A stretch of 64,000 nt of DNA from Salisapilia sapeloensis (lineage: Eukaryota; Oomycota; Peronosporomycetes; Peronosporales; Salisapiliaceae), in NCBI GenBank assembly GCA_023334545.1, contig JAADVB010000067.1, forward strand, positions 1 to 64,000. Reading direction: 5' to 3'. Below, in pieces: positions 32,894 to 42,652 of this stretch. Made by a program: the position numbers and the translations under genes. Each line of letters begins with the position of its first letter. Position 1 is the stretch's first letter. The notes under the pieces are model-generated. The model made no database searches and was not told the origin of the DNA. It saw nothing but the letters and a program-made list of their open reading frames with translations.

Positions 32894-34744
32894 CTACTGC
32901 TTACCGTCCGCAACGCTGTGGCGGGACACAGAGATATACGACATCTTCTCGAGACCGGCAGGTTCGTCCTGCAGCGGGTCCACAGGTTCAGAAGAGGACA
33001 GACCAAATTCCATCTTGAGCATCACCCACACGAAGAAGGCGAGGTTGACGACACTGATGGCAGCGACCGTGAAGAACATGTACTCGAGGTTGGCCTCGTT
33101 CAGATTGTCCGTCGGAATGTACTTGGAGAACATGATGGTGAACGTCGACGTCATAATACTTCCCATGGAAACCATGAAGAGGTTAAGGGCTTGAGCAATA
33201 CTCTTCAAGCCCTGAGGGACATACGAGTAGAACACATCGTACGCAGTGACGTTGATTAGACACTCGGCCATACCGATGAAGAGGTAGTTCGGGATAGCAG
33301 CGGCCCACGAGATGTTGTTCATCGGCTGGTGACTACCATCGTCGAGAATGGGCTCGCCATTCGCTTGGGTGAGAACACCAGCATTACGACGGATAATTTC
33401 GAAGGCACCAGCCCAGAAGAGACCAACGATGGAGACGAGGAGGCCAGCAATCGTACGGCCGAACTTGCTCGCAGGCTTGCCAGCGAACTTCTCGTACGTC
33501 GGGTAGATGATCGAGTCGAGGATCGGGATGAAGATCACAATGATGATCGGGTCGAAGACACCGAGAGCAGCGCCAGGCACTTGACTGTTGTCCGGCTCAC
33601 TCGTGTCCCATCGAAGGTCGCACTGCTGTGTGATCGACTGGAAGTTGGCATCCGTCTGATCATATGCGCACTGCCAGATGATGGTGAAAGAAGCGTATGG
33701 TAGGCATCGGATGAGCGCTTTGTACCCCTCGATCTTGTTCGGGTCATAGATGCCACCATACTCGGCGCTGGCAACGTTGAAGAACGACGGGTCCATACCG
33801 GACTTGACCCAGCTGACCATACCGATGAGCACGAGGACGAAGCAGACGTACGAGAGAGCCTCCGACGTAGACTTGTCCTCGGCCAAGAAGGCGGTGATGA
33901 CGTTCATGATGAAAGCAATGATGTAGCTCAAGGTGCCGTACATAAAGATCTTGCCGCCCGTCGAGTGCTGGCATACGTACCACGAGACCTTGAAAAACGT
34001 CGAGATGCACTTATCGACGGGAGGCATGTGCACGTAGCGAGGCGTGCCGAGAATGAAGATGAGGATAGCGACACCGAAAACGGCGGAACAGATCAAGTAT
34101 GTGGCAAAGTATCCGTACTCTGCTGGGATCTGAGGAGAGCCGTTGACACAGAGCGTAGACAGGTACGCGTACGAGAACGTCGATCCGAGGTTGATGGCAA
34201 AGTAAAAGTAGCTGAAGAATGTTTCCTTCTGCTTCACTTCGTTTTCGTCATGCGGATTGAACTGGTCGGCACCGAACGTGATAACATTGGACTTGATGCA
34301 ACCGGTTCCGACACCAATACCGAGGAACAGACCAACGACGAAGATGGGTGTGCAAATAGACGAGTTGTCCATGATGTCAGGGTACGCAGCGATAGCGACG
34401 AGGAAGTCACCAATGCAGTACCAGATACCAAAGATCAGGATGACACGCCACCGACCCCACTTTTCATCAGCAAGGTAGGCACCGAAGATGGGCGTGAGGT
34501 AGCACAAGGATGTCCATGTACTCTTGATGGCACTGGCGGACACAACACTCCATCCGATCTGCTGCATGAAGTTCTTGAGACCTTGGTTGATACCATAGTA
34601 ACTTAGACGCTCGGCAAGTTCCATCATGAGGATGAAACTCGAAACTTGGAAGAGGACGCTCTTATATTTAACAGGTCGGGCATCCCACACCGACGTGTAG
34701 CCGACATTCGGCGAGTCGGCCGCGGGGGACTTGATGTCAGCCAT
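32894..34744 (-). CDS. POT-family proton-coupled oligopeptide/nitrate transporter, copy 2
   Basis: An intronless frame of 616 residues starting MADIKSPAADSPNVGY. It aligns end to end with copy 1 and shares its landmarks: MELAERLSYYGINQGL, PIFGAYLADEKWGRWRV, GVGTGCIKSNVITFGADQF and FYFAINLGSTFSYAYLST. Differences cluster in the cytosolic and extracellular loops and at the C-terminus (PVDPLQDEPAGLEK against the longer TAEADDPNGLEK tail). The two are therefore tandem duplicates in tail-to-tail orientation and probably differ in expression or substrate range. The ATG at 34744 is chosen by homology and by the initiator-like element 30-47 bp upstream. A plus-strand frame at 33965-34606 is antisense and not a gene. 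Confidence 0.9.
   Translation of the reverse strand: MADIKSPAADSPNVGYTSVWDARPVKYKSVLFQVSSFILMMELAERLSYYGINQGLKNFMQQIGWSVVSASAIKSTWTSLCYLTPIFGAYLADEKWGRWRVILIFGIWYCIGDFLVAIAAYPDIMDNSSICTPIFVVGLFLGIGVGTGCIKSNVITFGADQFNPHDENEVKQKETFFSYFYFAINLGSTFSYAYLSTLCVNGSPQIPAEYGYFATYLICSAVFGVAILIFILGTPRYVHMPPVDKCISTFFKVSWYVCQHSTGGKIFMYGTLSYIIAFIMNVITAFLAEDKSTSEALSYVCFVLVLIGMVSWVKSGMDPSFFNVASAEYGGIYDPNKIEGYKALIRCLPYASFTIIWQCAYDQTDANFQSITQQCDLRWDTSEPDNSQVPGAALGVFDPIIIVIFIPILDSIIYPTYEKFAGKPASKFGRTIAGLLVSIVGLFWAGAFEIIRRNAGVLTQANGEPILDDGSHQPMNNISWAAAIPNYLFIGMAECLINVTAYDVFYSYVPQGLKSIAQALNLFMVSMGSIMTSTFTIMFSKYIPTDNLNEANLEYMFFTVAAISVVNLAFFVWVMLKMEFGLSSSEPVDPLQDEPAGLEKMSYISVSRHSVADGKQ
34101..34188 (-). repeat. 88-bp perfect inverted repeat arm within POT copy 2
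   Basis: The reverse complement equals 31278-31365 base for base. The flanking bases differ on both sides, and conserved blocks further along show scattered silent differences. Confidence 0.85.
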
Positions 34745-34773
34745 ATTTCGAAAAGACAGGCTGTGAGGTCGAA

Positions 34774-34791
34774 GAGAAATCGGCAAATGAG
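34774..34791 (-). promoter_or_regulatory. oomycete-type initiator plus flanking element, second POT transporter
   Basis: On the minus strand this reads CTCATTTGCCGATTTCTC, ending about 30 bp before the ATG at 34744. It is nearly the same as the element before POT copy 1, so the duplication included the core promoter or the element is conserved by selection. Confidence 0.55.
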
Positions 34792-37673
34792 CCTGAGTGG
34801 CGTGAAGAAATACAGACTGGTAAAGGGTGAACTAATACTGACGCTGCTATGCAAGAAGTATTTAACCCGGCTCTAGGCTCGAAGCTGTTGACGTAATTCG
34901 CATGCATGGCTGGTCTATGCACAGCCAGTGATCTTATCCATGTGCGAAGTGCGGGCTCTCGATTGGCCCACTAGGCGTACCTGGCTCATCGTCACGAAAT
35001 TTCTACCTACTAGGCGTACAAGTGCTTCCGACGTAGGTACATGCGACTCCTACGACTCGTGGCTAGATACATGCTTCGGAGACATTGGTCTATGTAAAAC
35101 TTGTGTAGTAGATGAAGAAGAACTTGACTCAGATCAGAACGCTGCGACTTTGTAGTCTAAACAATTCTATGCCAATGGAATCGCTTGATCGTCGAGGAAG
35201 CTGTCAAAGTGGTCCGGCTGAGATAGGCAGATGGAGATGGGCAGCAATTTTATTGGCTCGTCGCAGGATCTTGCCCGGATGTCAAGTGTGGAGACGAGGC
35301 GAGTGACACGAAAGTCGGTTTTTCATCGGACGAACGATTCGGGGAGCAGTCAAATACGCGTTCGAACGACAAAATGGACTTTTAGTAGATGCTAGGAAAG
35401 CTACATGGCCGTCCAACAACGATATATAGGATTATATCAGTATCAAGACATCGTATGAGAATTGCGTCGGTAATTGTCAGCTACGAAAATTTTCTCAGAA
35501 CTCTACCCGCAGTTCTAGGTCACGACGTGCATCGAGGCGAAAAGATGTAATTAGTCGCATGAAGGTGACGTTATGCCTCATTAGCCTATGAGATCGCTCG
35601 TTAGCGATGATGTAGCTCCGATGGGTTACTCTTGCCCAAGCACCAGCGCTATGGATCTGCGGCGCGCTGATACAGATGAATGCGATCTTGTCTATCTTGG
35701 TATCGCACGAAGTGTCTCGGTGTATATACCAACGGTCTTGGAGAAGCACCGTCGGAATGCAAGTGTATACTCGACATCTTTTGAGTTGTAGCGATACACA
35801 AGCTGACTAACGTATACCGCGGTCTTCAATCCCATAGTTAATCAGGTGAAAGATATACAACACAACGCGGGACGCGCAAGCTATCAGCTTCATCGCCAAG
35901 TTGAGATCAACCTATGATGACTGCGTCTGAGTACTGTACGACGAAAACCTGTCAGTTCGTAAGGTATCTATTCGGTTCGTAATGACGACTATCTTCCGAT
36001 CTACCAGAGTCGATACGAGTGGCATGCTCGCAGTCCACTTATCTTTTCTCCAAACGCCATTACTTCACCAGCACCAGGGCTTAGCATTCTCCACACGGCG
36101 CTACCAGCTTTAATCCTTTTTCCTAGGTTTCATTCCACCAATTCGCTTTAGTTGTACGTTAGAAATACTTCTCAGACATCATTGAATCCATTCGAGCAAC
36201 GGAATTTCCGAAGAAGATATAAGAAAATGTATGACAACAGACACGACAGATCTCCTGTCTTTGGTTCGGGAACTAAGATAGTCAAGATTCGGAATGCTCA
36301 TCAAGTGCCTACTGTTTTTTAAACGATTGACCTACTTTAAGTGTGAGATAGTCCAGAATTGCATTCAGATCCAGCGTCGACCGTACCTGCGACGCGTCTG
36401 ATTGCTGGAAACAATCAACAGCATCTTTTAGGATCGCAACAGAGAGTAGTACTCAGACACGAAAGTATCTGATGCGAACACATCACTTCATGCAGCACAT
36501 GTGTGGCTATGCGGAGTTACTGGATAGTTTAACCGAGTGTCGAGTAAGCCAAATGACAATATATTGCTTTAACGAATAGTAGTCGGAGTTGTGGTTCTCT
36601 TTCAATCTTTCACGTCGAGTTTTAGACATAACGTCAAGTCTTGGTCTTCTTGTGCAACCTGTTTAATATCATTATATTTACTCATAATGATCTACACGCC
36701 ATTTCCATCGATCAACTGAGCACGTTCGGCTCCCTGCATCCACATGAACAAGCGTAAATTTGGTGCATTGATCGTGTATACGAAATGCTTTACTACTAGT
36801 TCCGTACGACCAGTACCGTTTTCGTTTTGGTTGATTGCAACGCGCGAGAGCTCCTCGCAATCTAAAGAATACTCTCATCATTACAATGCCAAAGCGAAGT
36901 TGAAGCTGTTATGAATCGCACATCTGCCATGGTGGCTAGAGTGGTGTAGGGCGAAATTGTGAAGACAGATCACACAGTCATTTGGAACCTTGCCGAATAT
37001 AAGCATAGCATCTAAGCTTGTACTATTTGAGCTCTGCCGTTTCGTTATTTATCCATCTGAAAGGCACTGAGTACAAGCGCAATCCGTTAAAGTTCATACT
37101 CATCTTGTACTCGCTCGATACGTCGTCTTCATCACAAGCGTCAACTTAGTCTCTTGGCGCATGTCACACTCGATTCTTTGTCACGCATTCATGTTTCACG
37201 CATATCCATGCTTATCCTTGTGAGATCGTCACCGTATACACCTGATCTGTTGGCAAAGCTCGAATTAACCATCCTTAAATCGTACAGCGATCATCTGTTG
37301 GGAATACCTTGAGCGTACTTAACAAAGATAGTATATGCAGCATCAACCGTATCCACAGTCTATCCGATGTCTCCCCTTTACTCACAATGTTTAAACATCG
37401 CTTCTAGATTTAAAAGCATATTCGAGTTACCATGTAGCACTCCAGACCGATGAATCATCCTCTGGGTTTCCATTTGACTATCCACTACTTTGTTACAACA
37501 AGCAACATTTAACTAATATAGCAGAATACATTTAAATGCCTACCATCTAGCCTGGCTTCTCATGTTGTAACTTGGTCAGCAATGCAAGAAGCTCATGTTG
37601 AAAATGTCCAAAGCATGCTACGTTGTACACACAATTATATTATATACTTATAGTCAAAGTTCAATTTCAGCAA
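34792..37673. other. gene-free stretch
   Basis: About 2.9 kb with no credible coding region. Frames are under 85 codons and lack motifs. The first part carries the upstream region of POT copy 2. A ten-base string CTAGGCGTAC occurs twice near 34971 and 35014, too short to interpret. Confidence 0.55.
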
Positions 37674-37746
37674 GTCGATGTCGTCTAGTGGTTAGGACGC
37701 GAGCTTCACACGCTCGAGATCGGGGGTTCGATCCCCCCCATCGATA
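37674..37746 (+). tRNA. tRNA-Val(CAC): tRNA-Val (anticodon CAC)
   Basis: A 73-nt cloverleaf. Acceptor stem GTCGATG pairs with CATCGAT (first pair G-T). The D stem is GTCT/GGAC. Anticodon stem CGAGC/GCTCG encloses the loop TTCACAC with anticodon CAC at 37707-37709, which reads GTG (Val). The T stem GGGGG/CCCCC encloses TTCGATC. The discriminator is A. The internal B box GGTTCGATCCC fits the Pol III consensus. There is no intron, and the 3' CCA is not encoded, as usual for eukaryotes. Confidence 0.95.
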
Positions 37747-37747
37747 C

Positions 37748-37753
37748 TTTTTT
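37748..37753 (+). terminator. RNA polymerase III terminator
   Basis: Six T residues begin two bases after the tRNA-Val discriminator, a standard Pol III stop. Confidence 0.85.
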
Positions 37754-39055
37754 CAATCAGTTGTTTTTGTTGATATCATATCGGCAAGTTGCCATAAATG
37801 CATCTTAAACAGAGTGCTTGTCTGGAGTTGCAGAAATATGCTTAACTTTCGAATTGTTTGGTTTTTATATGGTTACTCAAATGGTACATTTGTACAAAGA
37901 AAATGACCTACCACTTCTGTGATATCGTTTACTTATCCACCACTATGCACTTCTACTGCAAAAAGCAAAGTTGTAAGAAAATTTGAATGGACTAATCTTG
38001 ACATCTACTTGTGGAGTTAAAGAAACTAGATTATAAAGTTAATTGACGCATTGACTGTTTAGCCGTGAACGCTTCGACTAAATGTGCGCTATTCTTCTAC
38101 ATCCGGTTTGTAAAGCTCAATTTCTTTCCTGACTGGATATAATGATGTGCAAGGTGACTGAAGTGACTGCTACGATGGAAGCACAGATGAGGCAGATGTG
38201 TGACCTACCTGGTTTGATGGCTGCAACCAGAAGCATGACTGATAGTGATGTGGTGCCCGAAAGTTTCGAGTGATGTCTCGTAAAGAACATCTAAGCAAGT
38301 TTCGAAGTGGGCACGAAAATAGCTCGTTTAGATACTTTCATTTCTTTCTGGGTAAAGAATCTTTGAAGATACTAGAGAATGACCTTACTAAGCGATGCTA
38401 GCAGGCGAGTGGCAACTGGTGCGGCAAGAAGTATGTGACCTGATCATCTACACTGTATTGCATTGTGTGTCGGACGCCAAAAGCTCAGTACTACCGAAAT
38501 TCAACGCCTTGCTACTGAATGAGTTGTAGCATACCAATGCAGAGCGCGACAAGTTACTGGTCATGGCCTACCACTTGTACAAGTAAGGAAGAGCGTATTG
38601 TTATCAGCTTACAATGTTGTATGCGGCAAGCCTGACAAATAATAATCTGCTTTTGTATGCACGTCCTTTGTCGAAACTGGAATGGAAATTAACTGTGCAG
38701 AGTGATGAAATCATGATGCGAGCGCATCCAATGTACCCCTAGTGCTGACATCGCTCAGCTCATGTAGACATTTAATGCTCTCAATCATCAGTTTTTTCCG
38801 TACTTATAAAGTATCCGTGAATGAAATGGAAAACCCATCGATGAATACTCAACCACAACTCATTCCTTGTCATAACGTCCTATACAATCCTATCAAATAC
38901 CGATCCAACACGTCAATCACTTCTACTTGCATCTATTATACTGATACTGATAGCCCTGTTCCGAATTAAGTAGACTCGATACATTCAATTTCCACCGAAT
39001 CGAACAATTGGTTTTTCCCGCCAAACACACTTGCGATCGTCGCATTCGCTCTGTC
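37754..39055. other. gene-free stretch
   Basis: About 1.3 kb of AT-rich sequence with only short frames. It presumably includes the promoter of the PDZ gene. Confidence 0.55.
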
Positions 39056-41194
39056 ATGGACGCTGCCAACAAGAAGACACGTAAAGATGTGCCTCCAACC
39101 GACACTACCACAAAAAGCAATCTTCCCTGTAGATCTAATCAACCCAGTCCGAATGCAACGACCCCAGCGTCTCGATCAAATACATCGGTACGTCCACCAC
39201 CAGTGTACTCCTCTATCCTTTCCACTGCAGTTCTGTCTCCACGACCTGCAGTTGTTCCAAGTACGCTACTAACCCCCACTGGTCAGAATGCTGTAGATCC
39301 ATTGGCATCCTCACCAGTGGTATCAGATCGCCAAGCATCACTCTCTCCGTCCGAATCGTCCGATCCAGACAGTCTAGACGTGGAGAACGATGCACCTCAC
39401 TCCTTTTTAGCTCCACACAACACGTCTATTTTAGCTCACGATCCTGCAAATGACGATCAGGTCTTTGAATGTAGAATTGACAAGGGCAGGGAACCCATGG
39501 GCATGACACTGAGTTTCCGCACTCGTCGTGTTTGTGTACAAGACGTAGTACAAGGTTCCTTGGCAGAAAAAGCTGGTATAAAAGTAGGCGACTTTGTGGT
39601 TGCCATTAACGGCAATTACCTTGATGGACTAAGCTTCCAACGTGTTTTAAAAGCCTTAAAGGCACATGCCATGGGGAAACTCGTTCTTAAGATACGACGC
39701 AACGACGATACGTCGTCTACTACCAGCACAAAGCGTCCTGCATGTGCATCGAATAAGACTGTTAAACGACAAAAGACAGAAGAAACGACTGCAAGTACAT
39801 CTACGACGTCACGAGTGACATCCGCGACACCTGCAGTGGTCGCACCACCGCCTAGTACCCAGAATCTTACGCCTCCCTCCCGTCTTACAGGATCCACTGA
39901 CACTACTGCACACTCGTCCAAGACAAGTGCAAGGAGTACGATCCAACGGAATGTCGGTATCCGTGCCTCTACGTCTACTAGTCACCCGTCTACTACTCGT
40001 TCTACTAGAACAGTGACCACAGCAACATCTGCTGTCGTTACCTCCCGCCTTCCCAACTCACATAAATCCAACCAGAGCCGAGAGACCATCGACCTCACAG
40101 ACTCCACCTCTGACGACCGTCCAACCACAAGTCTACCTACCACTGCAATCACTCTACCTCCCTCTCGACCCTCGACTACAGCCCATACAGCCACCACTCT
40201 ACCTACCAGTACAGTCGCTTTTCGTACCTCTCAACCCACTAGTTATATCTGCCCGCCTGCCTCTCGACCTACTACAGCTATTCCACCTGCCAGTAGTAGA
40301 GTCCGTCCAGCTGCATCAACTCTGTCTGGTACAGAGCATCCGCCTACTTCTCTGTCTAGTGATACAGTGCTTCCATCGACATCGATCGGCGGCTCTGTAT
40401 CTACTGCACCAGAGAGGGTGGAGACAAAGGCGTCTGCAACCATGGACACTGCAACGCACACTCTATGTGCGATACGTGAAAAGTTCGAAAAGCAGATCGA
40501 GCTATTAAAGCAAGACTTGGCTGCAGCTGAAGCTCGAGCAATTGCCCATCACGAGCACTTTGAGCGTACTTCGAAGAGTCTCCAGTCCGACTTTTTCACG
40601 ACCGTCGGCAACCTCTGCAACATGTATCGTACGCTATCGAACGACAGCGCGTCTGGGATGATACAAAGAGAACTCACGAACGCCAAGGTCCAGTCGTGTC
40701 GAGATCGAGCTAAAGTGCAGTGGATGGTGAATCGAGACTTTCGACATGGACCGATTGAGGCACGTAGAATCCAGAGAGAATTGGTCGCGGCGTTCAAACG
40801 TACGTTGCGGAACGTCGACTGGAACGCATGTGTCCAGGCGTCGAATGAACGTCACATGCCATTTGCAATCAACGTCGAAAGCGTTCGAGAAGCTGCTTTT
40901 CGTGTCCTCTTCCAACGTCCGATGGCAGCTGGAGACATCAACGTGGCTGGACAAGAGCAGTGGTATGGGAATATGAATGGACAGACGATGACAGAGGTAC
41001 GTTTGCTACTCGACTATCGCTTCGTATCTAGACATAACTTGCTTCTGTAGATACTTGAATGGTCTTTGAATGGGTATGTGACGGAAAAGGGAGTAGAACG
41101 TCAAATCCATCTTGTCACGGGAAATACGTTGCGTCTCTTGTATGATCGAGAGATGGAACGACTGAATCTACAAGGCACATTCGTCATTCATTAG
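39056..41194 (+). CDS. PDZ-domain protein with Ser/Thr-rich linker and coiled coil
   Basis: Two exons, 39056-40996 and 41051-41194, with a 54-bp GT-AG intron in phase 0, give 694 residues. The first ATG is at 39056; earlier in-frame codons are not ATG. Residues about 136-215 are a PDZ domain: REPMGMTLSF takes the place of the GLGF carboxylate loop, followed by VVQGSLAEKAGIKVGDFVVA and ING-x-x-L-x-GLSFQRVLKALK, the canonical PDZ core. Residues 220-465 are an extreme Ser/Thr/Pro-rich low-complexity linker. Residues about 470-520 form a coiled coil (REKFEKQIELLKQDLAAAEA). The last 170 residues are a globular region I do not recognise (WMVNRDFRHGPIEARRIQRE, EQWYGNMNGQ). PDZ domains bind C-terminal peptides; the partner is unknown. 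Only 30 bp separate its stop from that of the convergent ubiquilin gene. Confidence 0.8.
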
Positions 41195-41224
41195 CTAGAG
41201 ATAGAGTCGTACGCTTGTTTGTTT

Positions 41225-42385
41225 CTACTGCTCTCGCATCGATCGAGCGATGGCTTCTGCTACTTCATCGTCATCAAACGTCCCGTCGTCCTCGTTCGTC
41301 GTAGAAGTCGTCGCTTGCGTAGAAGTGTTTGACGCTTGTGTCGACGTATTGGACACGACAGAGCCGCCGGTAGATGCGAATGGGTTCTCCGACTCGGAGG
41401 TGGAGGATGCAGATCCGGAGGATGCGAACGGATTGAAGCCACCGGCAGGAGGTGCGCCGCCCATCATCTGCTGCATCTGCGCCATGGCGTTCGGGTCCGT
41501 CATCATCTGCTGCATGCGCTGCTGCATGTTCGGGTCGCGTTGGATCATGTCCATGGACTGCCGGAGCATGTCTGGATTCGACAGCGCTTGAGATAGCATC
41601 GGGTTGTTGCGTACCATGGGGTTGTTCTGCAGTGACTGGAGCATCATGGGGTTGTCCAGCATTGTCTGCATCTGAGACGTCCAGTCGCTTGCCATGCCAG
41701 GCATGGACGGAGCGTTCGGAGTAGCAAAGGAAGGAGCAGAGGAAGAAGACGTAGACGACTGATGGAACTCATCTACGATGCGCTTGCAAGCGACGAGGTT
41801 CTCCCACTTGTCGGCACTGGGGATGAGGACGACGTGATCAGCTTCTACGCCTTCCTCAAAGCCGAGGACTTGGATGATATCACGGGCGCCGGCGGCACTT
41901 AGTAGACGGTTTTGAAGCGCTTGGTTGCCTAGACGTAATTTACGATACTTTTCCTCGTTCGGGTTCTTGATAATGTTATCACATATCTTGTACAACGTCT
42001 GGATGGCCGTAGAGTAGTTCGAAGCCGACTGCATTTGCTGTAAAAGCTGTCGAATACGTGTCAGATTGTCGTTGGAAGGAGTGGAGCTCGATTGTATCGG
42101 AGTAGAGGAGGTAGACGTCGACTGCGTCGGGATCTTGGCTTTGGAGATGGTCAAGTGCATCGTACATCCGTCTTCGAGACGATAGTCGGTCAAGGACTTG
42201 TCATCTTGGAGCACTTGGCCTTGGAAGATGAGGCGCTGTGCGACGGCAGGAAAGCGAGATGCGTCTTGCTGTTCAATCAGTTGCTTGAGCTCTGACACGG
42301 TCGTAGATTCCAAGCTCGGGACTTGGATATGGAGCGAGTCGCTTTCGCTACCGACAACTTTAACCGACAGTCCGATGGTGGTCAT
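41225..42385 (-). CDS. ubiquilin-like protein with UBL, PUB, STI1 and UIM-like segments
   Basis: An intronless frame of 386 residues. I start at 42385 (MTTIGLSVKVVG); an in-frame extension upstream is lysine/phenylalanine-rich and unlike the family. Residues 4-82 are a ubiquitin-like domain (RLIFQGQVLQDDKSLTDYRL). Residues 108-208 are a PUB domain (TLYKICDNIIKNPNEEKYRK, then LLSAAGARDIIQVLGFE), the module that binds the C-terminus of p97/Cdc48 in PNGase and UBXD1. Residues 236-308 are Met/Gln/Asn-rich STI1-type repeats (LDNPMMLQSLQNNPMVRNNP). The C-terminus (DDDEVAEAIARSMREQ) matches a ubiquitin-interacting motif, where ubiquilins normally have a UBA. The protein is expected to shuttle ubiquitylated clients between Cdc48 and the proteasome (inferred). 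It is divergent from the EF-hand gene with 267 bp between starts. Confidence 0.85.
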   Translation of the reverse strand: MTTIGLSVKVVGSESDSLHIQVPSLESTTVSELKQLIEQQDASRFPAVAQRLIFQGQVLQDDKSLTDYRLEDGCTMHLTISKAKIPTQSTSTSSTPIQSSSTPSNDNLTRIRQLLQQMQSASNYSTAIQTLYKICDNIIKNPNEEKYRKLRLGNQALQNRLLSAAGARDIIQVLGFEEGVEADHVVLIPSADKWENLVACKRIVDEFHQSSTSSSSAPSFATPNAPSMPGMASDWTSQMQTMLDNPMMLQSLQNNPMVRNNPMLSQALSNPDMLRQSMDMIQRDPNMQQRMQQMMTDPNAMAQMQQMMGGAPPAGGFNPFASSGSASSTSESENPFASTGGSVVSNTSTQASNTSTQATTSTTNEDDGTFDDDEVAEAIARSMREQ

Positions 42386-42652
42386 GCTCTTCTTCGTTTT
42401 CTTACAGGGAATGTATGGAAATGAGAAAGAAAAGAACAAGAAAGACTGATATTGAAGTTACATTGAAGTATCAGACTGGGCACTTGGGCACTTCCAGGAG
42501 CTTGTTCTACTTGATCCTACGTGACAGATATAGTTTATGTGGTGGATGCAAGTAGCTATTTATAGTATTAGCTGATAAAGATCAGAGACTAGAGTTGAAT
42601 TAAAATTGCTTGCGAGACTTGCCTCGAAGGTAGAGGGCGTTCATTGTGCGAA

